Positions 46,801 to 58,000 of a stretch of 64,000 nt of DNA are shown piece after piece. The stretch lies in contig NC_087379.1 in assembly GCF_963675165.1 (NCBI RefSeq), positions 2,112,201 to 2,176,200 of the forward strand, in the 5' to 3' direction. Below the pieces are notes generated by a model, which made no database searches, was not told the origin of the DNA, and saw only the letters and a program-made list of their open reading frames with translations. Each line of letters opens with the position of its first letter. Position 1 is the stretch's first letter. The DNA comes from Halichondria panicea (lineage: Eukaryota > Porifera > Demospongiae > Suberitida > Halichondriidae). A program made the translations under genes and the position numbers.

Positions 46801-48907
46801 TCAGCCTGCAGGGACTTGGGTATGCCTTGGAACAGTGAGCTAAAACTAACTCCCTTGTTCCTCTGCCAGATGTACTCATAGTAGCTATAATGGGAATTAG
46901 GCAATAATCAACTCACCATAATAATTAACACATAATAACTGAAACTCACTTCGTAACTCTCTTGGTAATGGAAGAGTCTAATCCTTGGTCCTGTAGAATG
47001 CATAATTATCACAAGGAATTTTGGAGTCTTTTAAACACTACAATCTATACATGTTTTTTCTCACACATCCACGACTTACACTCATATAAGACTTGACAGC
47101 ATTAAGTTTCTCTTGATACTGAGCCCTACCAGAGTCAGCATTGGTCAGACCAGCAGCCACACTGGCGATAATGTAACCATAGGCAAGCACCCCCACAATC
47201 ATGATAAAGATGGCGTAGATTCTCTCTAGGTCAGTGCGTGCTGAGATATCTCCATAGCCGACGGTGGTGGTCGTGGCCGCAGCCCAGTAGAGGGAGACCA
47301 CGTATTGGTAGGGGAGACCACTGTGGTTAGCTGTGTATGTGCGTAGAATACAGGGTAGAATAGCAGCTAGCAGATGGTACATGTATACTGCAGTGTAGAA
47401 TGGCAATATAGATTGGAGTGTGTGCATGAGGGGAGACCATTAGCTTAGGTTAGCTGTGTGTTCATGCATGTGTGTGGTGTGTGTGGTGTGTGTGGGGAGG
47501 AAGATGACTCAGTACCAAGTTTACTGCACCCTAAGCAATTATAACACCCACCTAAAGTGATCAGATGCACCAAAATTAACCAACTCTGCAATTAGAGAAC
47601 CTAATACATACACATACGTATACTGTGAACACCACACTAAACACTAGCAGCCTCACTGGTTGTCCCCAGATGATGGGCCCAGCTGCCCACACTGCAGACG
47701 TGAGAATCAGAGGCACCGATAAAGAACGAAGAACAAGCCACCAAGAACCACCCACACGCGGCCCAGTGGGTACACACAGTCATGTACACGGCAAACTTTA
47801 GCTGTCTGAAGGAAATGGAAATGGCCATGATATGAGTAGCGGATATGAGCACAGTTCAGCATAAATTTGCACGTTCAAAACAGAGTAGTGCATAGTACAT
47901 GTAAGACTTAAACTCACGTAATGATTTCAGTGGATCTTGAGATTTGATTATCCAGAAAATTGAAGGCGATAGGCTAAAGTATGATACAACAAGGTATGAA
48001 TGTATATAGTAGCATATACAACAATTCCTGTACTATAAATTCATATGGTGGACGGATTTAGGAGCAATCGAAAATGTATGTCATGTACAGACATGTTACG
48101 TCACCATACTTCGGCCAGCTTTTACTAAGTGCACATACAAAATAACCCACTATGCATAATATACAGTATAAATTAATTGTCTCACTAATTTGTAGATGCG
48201 TATCAGCCTGTTGAGCCTGGACAGAGACAGCACACGGAGCACATCCTCTGTCGAGGGAAGGGGGGGACAAAATGAACGAAGAAAGGCATTATTTTATAAC
48301 TCACGTATGTTACTGGACCATGCCATCAGTACGATGATGTCAATGGGGAAGGAACTGATGATATCCAGAAAGAAGTTAGTCCTGTAGAGAAAAGCAGCTT
48401 GTTGTACAGAGCATGTTGTTACTGACAGTGCATGGGTACCTGATGTAGTGCAGTGCACAAGTGATAGGTTGTGTGATGAGCACACCCTCATTAGTGTAGT
48501 AGGCTGTGTGCAGCTTCAATATCCTGTGCATGGTTGTGTGTGTGTGTGTGGGTGTGTGTGTGTGTGTGGTGTGTGTGTGTTAGACTGGCGGCGACAGCCG
48601 CCCGAGCGCATAGCGCGAGCGACTGGCAAACTGCCTATCAGTCACTCGTCTCAGCGGAAGTGTAATAGATCGTATGACACTACTAAACATGAATATCGTT
48701 ATAGATAATGTGGTTAAATTTTGCTATGAGATTCAGCTACTATGGAATGCACTGAATCCCCTGAAGTGTAAGTGCGGTTACAATTACAGGGCTAATATGA
48801 CGTTGAGCAATCTGATAGGCTGCAATGCTTGTTGCAGCTGAGACGAGTGACTGATAGGCAGTTTGCCAGTCCCTCGCGCTACGCACGTGAGGGGCTGTCG
48901 CCGCCAG

Positions 48908-48953
<46 letters not shown>

Positions 48954-48954
48954 T

Positions 48955-49001
<47 letters not shown>

Positions 49002-52000
49002 GTGTGTGCGTGTGTGTGTGCGTATTGTCGTGGAACAATTAAGAAGTGTAGCAGCCAAATAAGAACATACAAAAATCCCGCTCGTACTACTATTAGTCAC
49101 AATGGATAAAGCTATAAACAATTACTGTGCAGCTTACGCTAAAACTATTGGATGCATGTTTTCTCTCACATGTCTGCATAGAAGAAGATGTCCAAGAGGT
49201 AGTTAATGGCCCAAAAAGCAGCTTCACGGTGCAAGAAGGCAGCTTGAATGGAGACTGTGATCACTGACACTAGAGCAAACACGAAACCAAGACTCTCCCA
49301 AACTTGACCAAAACGAGTCGTAGGTATCACAGTGTACCTATACACACATACACATATAGGGAAGCAATCCTCAACACACACCACACACATTACATCGAAT
49401 AGGTAATGCTTACGGTAGCAGAAAGAAGGAGAAGATCTTTTCAAAACAGCCAGCACATCTGTGTGGACAACCAGGTTCCCTGCAGTGTAAGATGATATAC
49501 AAAGCAATAACAACAATGAAAATCCTGCTTCTCTATACTCCTTGATTTCTTAATTCCACTGGTGCAGTAAATATTTACTACCAGGCCAATAAACTGCTCG
49601 TGGTACACGACTCATAGCCATGTAACAACTATTAAAAGGGTGCAATAATATAGCTAGCAGAGCTAGTCACAAGTTGCCATTAATTTTAAGCATAGTACAT
49701 TGTTTGAGTAGTACGTGTTACATATAATACCATAAGCAAACTATGTGTATTGTTCTACACATGTACACATAACCATTAGATAATGGCTACCGTATAGAGT
49801 GGGTAAATTTGGCGACAAACTAATTTTGTTAATTTGACAAATCAACGGGTTGAGGGTCGCCAAAATTAAAAATCACCTATATTTAGTTGTAGTATATCGC
49901 ATGTGATTTTGACATGATCGTCAATCGATATAACTGCCTCCTTCGCCAAATTAATGTTCACAATATACGGTATGCATACATAACTTAAGATCATAATGGC
50001 AGTACATACATGTATATACAGGCCAGTACACTAAGCACTAGCTACCACTCCCCCACTGCCCACCTGTGCTCCTCCTCCACCACCTCCTCCTCCACCACAC
50101 TGATACTAGACAGGGTGATCACCTGATTCTGTCCCCTCTCTCTTTGTCTGACAGTGGACTTCGGGGAAGTGGACTCCTGGTCAGCATGCAAGAGCCTATT
50201 GTACTCTTTGCGATCATACTTGATCACTGTGCCTTCAAACGTCTCGCCAATGCTGATAGGAGCGGACAGCTGCATGGGCAATGTTTGGCAATTAAGGCCC
50301 ACAATTAAACCACCACTGATAGTATACATACAGTAGCTGCATGTACAGTACAATACATGTAGTCAAATAGAGCAATTCATTGTTATGAATGCACTCAAGC
50401 TCCCCCCCCCCCCTATTACCTTGCTCTGATAATCCCTGCATCCCACACAGGCTGCAATGGTGGCTGCTAAGGAGGAGCGTACAATGACAGACAGAGGAGT
50501 TGCCATTGCTACAGCGAGGGCTGTCGTGGTACAGGGTTTGGTAAATACCCTTGGATTCCTCATTGCTCTGGTACTGGCCTCCACTATAGCCTCTTGAGTG
50601 ATCCGGAAATGTTCCTTGTCTGCAGCCAGCTCCCTGAACTGTCTGTGAGTGTGAGTGTGAGTGTGTGTGTGTGTGGGGTGGGGGTAGGGGTGGGGAGAGT
50701 TGTATGTGTGTATACAAAGGGAAGATACTGTATAGCACAAAATGTTCGAGGGGCTTAATTTTCGCGGATTTCGTGGGTTAGCAATCCTATACATGTACAT
50801 GTAAATTAAATCCACGAAAATGGTTTTTTAATTGAAATTATCTGCTATAACGTGCAAAGATTAAAGGCGTGGCTTCCGGTAAGCAGTCATTCTGCGAACA
50901 TTGCAGCGGCGGATCCAGGAATTTGAGAGGGAGGTTCCAAAACAGTTAATTTTCCTAAACAAAAGGTCGATCATCACTTTTCCTAAGCAATGAGCATGCG
51001 CATTAGAGAGCCCTGCCCACATATCAATTGATGACATCAGCCTAGTAACTACAGACCACGATCATTCAAGCTGAGTTGCTAACTATAGTAAGTTCATTTC
51101 TAGTGTGTTCTTGTGTGAACGCCACTGCATTGTGCAACGAAATGCTTTGAGGCCATTTCACAAATATAAGTGCCTCAAAATTTTCGCGCTATACGGTAAT
51201 TGAAGCATAATAAAGTGTGCGTGCGTGTGTGTGCGTGGTAGTTTGTGATTGAGTGTTAACGGATTTATGGCTGAATATAGGGGTGCATAAAGACATCTAA
51301 TACCGTATAGCTAGAAATCTCTGCGGCCCAAAATTTCTGCGAATTCTGCGAATGAATGAGTAAATGGGAAAATAATTATTATCCGTAAATGCTTATTAAC
51401 CACGCCTAATTTAAGTTTAATTCGCAGAAATACGTATTATCGGCAGAAGGTCTTTTTACAGCTATTCACAGAACTTTTGGGCAGCAGACATTTCTAGCTA
51501 TACGGTACCTAGCAATATTACGTACAGCAAAAAACTATAGACTAGGAAGGCGATGTACTTATATAGTTATACTTTTCAATGAGAGGGAAGTTTTGTAGGA
51601 TGGTGTCCACATCAATCCTGTTGAGCATCATGAGTTTGCAGTGAGTGGCTGCTCTCACAGTCGCAGTGCGAGGGACACCACCAAATAGGAAACCAAGCTA
51701 TGAGGGTAATAGGAAAATAACACTTTCGAGTGAAAACAGTGAACAAGTTAACTCTCGTGTATTTGTATATACAGAGCGAGACGTACGTACCTCTCCAAAG
51801 TAGCTGCCAGGACCGAGGACTTTTACCACTTGACTGAGATCTTCAGCAAGAATCTGAAGGGGATATATACATTAGAGGGATAAATGTTACCATTTTTACA
51901 TTGTGTACACCACATGTGAACAGAACAATGTTAGAGGTGTGGCTATGAATCTCAATTTTGTCTCTCATAATATTCATGTTACTATGGTGAATGCATTGAC

Positions 52001-55000
52001 GTCAAACAACGTGATGAATAATTATAATTTAAACACCAAATTAGTTCAATTGAAAAAGGTCAGTGTAGTTTATTGGCCGACTTCGAGCAAGACAAACAAG
52101 TGCCATCCCAAGCCAGTAATGGCTGAGGGGAAATGCCTACTCCCAGTTAAAGATGGCAACAAACAATTTGCTTTTACAGTTGTACAGCTACTTGAGAAAG
52201 AATCTGAAATTCTTGGTAGTGGGTCATATGGAACAGTTTGTAAAGCCAAGTGCGATGAAATTATGTGTGCAGCTAAGAAGATCTACCCAGCACTGTTTCA
52301 AGTGGAACCCATTGAGCCAGGCAGAGAACATACACACCCACTACGACGATTCGAAGCAGAGTGTTATCTTCTTAAAAACATCGATCACCCCAACATTGTA
52401 CAGTATCTGGGGACCTATCGCGATCCTGACACAAATGCACCAGTTCTTCTCATGGAGCTCATGGACGAGAGTTTGACACACTTCCTGGAGTCATCACCTA
52501 GAGACATTCCCTACCACATCCAAGTCAATCTCTCTTATGACATAGCTCAAGCACTTGCCTTTCTTCACTCTAATGGGATCATCCATCGCGATCTCTCCAG
52601 CAACAATGTCCTACTACTAGCAGGCAGTCGAGCTAAGATTACAGATTTTGGGATGTCAAAATGGATTGACACCAACATACAGATGACAAAATGTCCTGGT
52701 ACACCAGCATTTATGCCTCCTGAAGCTTTAGACGAACCACCGGTCTACACAGAGAAACTAGATAACTTTTCTCTCGGGGTGATCATTGTCCAAATCATAA
52801 CTCGATTGTTTCCAAACCCAACAGATCGCTTTGCTAATAGAGAACTAGTCGACCCAAAATTTCCCATGGAAAATATACAAGCTAAAGTAGCTGTGCCCGA
52901 GGTTGAGCGTCGACAGGCTCATATCAGTCGGATTAATGGAATGCATTCTCTACTGCCAATCGCTTTAGAATGCCTGAAAAACAAAGAATTTGAAAGACCA
53001 ACTTCGAAGCAACTTTGCCAATCGCTGGGCGCTTTAAAGGAAATAACAATCTATCAACAAAGTTGCGCAGAAGATAAGGATCAAATTATTCGAGCAAAGG
53101 ACGAGAAGATTCAGACCACTAATCAGGATTTAGCTACAAAAATTCGCCAATTGCAAAAAAATGTAGAGCAATTAGATATCCAAAAGGATTCATTGACAAT
53201 AAAGGATATGGAAATTGAAAGGCTCACACTTCAGCTGAATGAAATAACAGACGAATGTGATAGCAGAACTAGGCAATTGAGAGAGCTTGGTACACAAGTA
53301 CAGAGCTACGAACAAGAGATTGACCATTTACGACTTGTCACAACTACCGACCAGGCACATGCATCAGAGAATTGCTCAAGTGGAAAAAGTTCTGTTCACG
53401 TTGAGTACTCAACAGATAACCCATTTAACATAAGCAGTGGCTTCTATGCCGTAGTGGGCAGCAAGGTTTATTTTCGAAAGGCTTACGATGAATCTAATAG
53501 AATCTATGAATATGACCTTGATAGTAGAACATGGTCAGTATTGAAAGCTGATCCAGTTTCTAAAGGGTTCACTATAGTCAGTGTCGACAATATGCTCACA
53601 ATTGTTGGAGGAGAAGGATATATTCTCAACTACAACAAACTCTATTGTTTTTTATACAAGAAATGGGTGGAGATATTCCCACCTATGAATAATAGACGAG
53701 TACGCCCACATGCCGTGTATGCAAAACGACACCTTATTGTAGTTCAACGCTATAATGGATATAATGTCGAAATACTGAACATTGACACGTTACAATGGTC
53801 GATGGCTACACCATTTCTAGAGTCACCTGATACTATCGTTGTGACTGGAGAATACATTTATTCTAAATGCAATCGTAAAATACACAAATGCTTGCTATCA
53901 GATCAACTCGCTGGATCTAGTTCTGAAAATCCAAATAAATTCTGGCAAGAAATACGTGTCGACCTTCCATTGCATTCATTAGGATGTATTGTAAGCATTG
54001 ATGATCATCTACTAGTGGTTGGAGGAACAGTGAAATTCAAAAATGATGAGCCTAAATACTTTTGGGATTTGTACAGCTGTAAAGCAGTTAAAGATATCTA
54101 CGAATACATTCCATCAAGTGACTCATGGACGGTTGTTGGTCAAATGTCAGTGCCTCGCTTAGATTGTTTAGCAACTTCTCTACCTAACAATAAGCTTATG
54201 ATCGTTGGTTCAGACTCGACAGACATTATGAACACATGTTAGTATTACACAAGGATTTGTACACACTGTACCTGTGTTAATAGCTACAATAGTAACTTTA
54301 CGTTTGTTACTAGAAAATTAATGTGCACATAATTATGAATAAAAGTAATGCATGTATGTACCTCTGCTCATTTATAATTATGTAGATTTACGTATTCGTA
54401 ACAGAAAAATAAAATTATCACCTCAACATATCCCCTCTGCACGCAGTACATCTCTCTTCCCATGTCACCATTATAGAGTACAATATCCCCGGGGGCAAAC
54501 ACGTAGGTAGACATGGCCAGTGAGACCTGACGCAGGAAGTTGTGGTCAGCAAGCTTGAACACTGGGATGTTGTTGAGTAGGATGGAGCATTCTTCCATGC
54601 TCACATCCTCACACACACTCTGGGGCATGTCGTGCATGAGACTCTCTCCTCCTGGGACAGTCTCGCCTCTGTAATTAAGAGGTAACCATGAGATAAAGAA
54701 CCTGAATATTATAGTGAGAGTAGTTTGGAAACAGGTCCATTTATGAGGAAGTCAAGTTTTAGTGTGAGATTTGAAATAACTACATGGATCACTGGCACAG
54801 AATCTCCGATAAAATTATTATAAGATATGCCAAAATCAAGTGTATGAACATTTCTGAGCTACCGTAGTGCTAAAAATAAAAGCAAGCATAAAATATTGCG
54901 TTTTGGCCTTAGGCTTCGAAAACGTTATGCGATTTTATTAATTAAATACTGCAATTTCAAGAGATTTTTTTACAGGCCTCGAATATATAGCATTAGACAC

Positions 55001-58000
55001 GCATGTATAGTTGTGCGATACAAATATATGTGATGATAGGCACTCGCATAAATAGCATTAGACACGCATGTATCCACTATAACTATACGGTATCTCAATG
55101 CTTTTGCTGAAAAAAGACCAACATCATAAAAATATCACTGCGTAAAGTACTAAGTCTACAGTGCTCTTACTTGTATTGTCCCCAGAGGAGAGTGAAGTAG
55201 TGGTTGACCCTCGTGATGAGCCCTGGACTCAGCTTGTGGTCAAACATGAATTGATGGACAACCTGGATCTTCTCCTGGAAGGACACTCTGTATAGAGACA
55301 CAAGATTGTAGTGGCTTAAAACCCTCTACATTACCAGTAAAGATTCATTCATTCTGTTCACAACCATTATGCATTGTCATAGTTCGAGTTCAATCAGTGA
55401 AAATTATGCGCCTCCAAAATTGACGCTATACAATTGCTAAAAAGAGCAGAATTATCCTAGGATGAGGATAATAGTGCCACATACCATCCTAACAACATAT
55501 TCATGCACTCCTGCATAATTATACATGTTCTACTCATGTACTGTTGAAATATTCTGTACCTTGGACTGGCGACATTTGTAAGGGCGGCTGCTATGGCTCC
55601 CAGAAAGTAGCCATACAGTAGCACACCCACCATCTGAACCACCAGAGCAAGTATCATCTCCTGCAGTGTATAGGGAGGAGGGAAATAATAATGGTGGCTG
55701 AAAGAAAGGTTGGTATGAAGGGAATAAAATAATGAACAATTATCTATCTACATGACAAGTGATTGTCACAAACCAATGACTTTGTTCAAGCACGTACAAG
55801 ATTACAGAATTGATAACATGTAGAAACTTTCACATGCACTGATCCACCCACCGAGACATTGTGAGCCCGTACGTCTCCGTATCCAACGGTTGTCGTGGTT
55901 GCTGCGGCCCAGTAGATAGAGATGAGGTAGTCGTGTAGGGGCGTGGTTGTGGGGGAGATGGAATTGGAGGTGGCCCAACTACCACTAGTGCAACTGTAGG
56001 GTGGGAGGGGTAGGAGTCAAGTAGGTAGAGTCTAGATACGTATCAAACAGAGCCTTCTGAGTATTCTTAGAAAAGTGTGCTCAAATGCACCATATAAATT
56101 TATAAGAACTACAACGTACGTATGAACATGTGTACACATTGACAGTTATTGACTAATACGTCCGTAGTACATTTGTAACCCAAGGCCATTAGATCACCTT
56201 TCCTGATAGAAGCATGCGCTGATGAACCAGAGGCATGAGCTGAGGTGAGTGGCAGTCACGATGTACACTGTGAACTTGATCACCATTGCTTGAGAGATGG
56301 AGATGTAGAGAGAGCTCTCAATCTGATGGAAGAACTTCATCACCTGGAAAACATGTCGGATGGACTTGGAATAGTTTGCTTAGGGAAAAGGATGCTCTAC
56401 TGATGCTATGAGCACTGTAAGTAATGCAGGTGGTATCGATATACATGAGCTTCTTTTGTCTTTTGTTGTGGGCTAATTAACATACTGACAATGAACTCAA
56501 TAATTAATTAGATTTTTGGCCAATCAAAGACATATGTATGTAGCAACCAAAACGTACACTAATACATAATTATACTATTTGGTATTGAACCCACCTTCCA
56601 CAGTTTGAGCAATCTGTTGATCCTAAACACAGCCACATATCTGATCTGTTCTCCACTGGGTAGCCAGAGAAGGGCGAAAACCTCCAGTGGTAACACTGAG
56701 AGGAGGTCAAGATAAAATCCAAGAGACTTGATGTAAGAGAGGAAGGCTGTCTTCTGGTCTATGATTACCTCTGGATGGTGGAGGGGGGTTAGAATGAGGT
56801 TTAGGGTCTCTCAATATGTGCATAAGGCCATGGGAACACGTGAATATGTACATTATCTAATCACTGAATCTCTCTGACCTGACAACAAACAAACAAACAA
56901 ACAAACTTAAAATATTTGTGTTTTTGTTCACTTAAAAGCTGAGTACTGCTTGATGCCTGCCTATACACCTGTGTTAAAATAATTTGTTCCTTTCGTTGGG
57001 AAGGGTGGTCCATTTCACGTAGGTACATAATGCACTCTAGTGTGATGCTGTACTATAGAGTAACGAAGCTTTAAGTCACCTGTTGGTGTCTGCACTGCCC
57101 TCTTGGTGGAGACCACAATGTCAGCCACCAGCACAAGGTCAAGGAGATAGGTAAGTGCAAGCATGGCACTCCCCACCACTGGACCAGCTGTGTAGCTCAC
57201 TGATGGCTTGAAATGGGTGAATGCAGCCTGTATGGGGGAATACACACAAAACACATTGAGTACCATATCACTAAAATGCGTGCACTAGACCGTAGTAAAC
57301 ACGACGTATGTATAGCTAAAACAATATGCTTGACATTGTACTGCTGTCGAAGTTGAACTACTACAAGCACAGCAATATAATAATCATTAAGGTACAGTAC
57401 CACTTCACTTAATGTATGACGTTATTGTTAAATCAAACAAGTAATCCTACGAGTGTGTACACACCGCCTACCAGATAGGAGTAGACCAAGCTGATGATGA
57501 TGGTTACTATGACAACTACAATGTCCCAGGCAATGGTGAAAGTTGCCCCAGGCATCACAGGGTGTGACATCCACCACTTTTTAATCTTGCCGAAGCAACT
57601 GTGCGTGAAGCAGAGCGAGTTAAATCTCACAGCCTAAGTGACATGCAGATCACCTTTGTTCTCCATTGTCGTGTCTCAGTCTGAAACAACTGTCCACGCC
57701 TAGGGATATTAGGGAAGTCACGCTCCTTTGCTCTTCTACAGGGGAGAAGGCAGTATCACAACGACGCTTGATCTCAGCTTTCATCTTGTCACTGACTGCA
57801 GGGGAGGGGGGGATGTGAATTATACACAGTATCCGGGGAGGGGGGATATTTGTAATGTAAAAGTTGGTCGGGAGAAGCACCAAAAAGCATGTAAACAAGC
57901 AAGCGGGAGTCATACACAGTATAGTTGCATTTTTTCAAAAGCTACTACATGATTGCATGCTAGAATTGCTTTATCTGCTTGATTTAAGTGAACATCCATC

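Larger units (their letters stand above)
45185..49337 (-). other. CNGK repeat 3 and following linker (exons 23-35)
   Basis: Exons: 49337-49170, 48523-48440, 48381-48305, 48247-48186, 47973-47918, 47805-47657, 47330-47080, 46990-46950, 46884-46764, 46647-46531, 46233-46100, 45814-45654, linker 45310-45185. S4 is RVLSLSRLNRLIRIYK, the most classical voltage-sensor-like helix of the four. The pore is AATTTTVGYGDISART. The CNBD (about 1477-1614) reads FGEISLVFSCPRTASIRAG with the RTA arginine present. In the sea urchin channel the third CNBD was reported as the one essential for gating. Some exons (41, 56 and 62 nt) are very small. Confidence 0.9.
49414..57598 (-). other. CNGK repeat 2 and following linker (exons 10-22)
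   Basis: Exons: 57598-57472, 57227-57080, 56770-56595, 56343-56198, 55993-55852, 55660-55560, 55287-55171, 54668-54422, 51853-51791, 51697-51573, then linker 50642-50420, 50269-50064, 49479-49414. S4 reads FRINRLLKLWK; the pore is AATTTTVGYGDVRAHN. The CNBD (about 831-976) is split by the 2.6-kb intron that contains the kinase gene; it reads FGELGFLFGGVPRTATVRAA, with an intact RTA arginine. The linker (about 976-1141) is an added segment with acidic VVEEEVVEEE and a Cys-rich CPHRCAGCF stretch. Confidence 0.9.

Noticed and set aside
48740-49121. Open frames in all directions across the TG/CA tract
   Set aside because: They are HTHTHT or VCVCVC runs from a microsatellite plus a MITE, with no conserved sequence.
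51903-52118. N-terminal extension of the nested kinase
   Set aside because: The frame is open upstream, but the homologous leader of the paralog at 23059-23239 is in a different frame, so it is 5' UTR.
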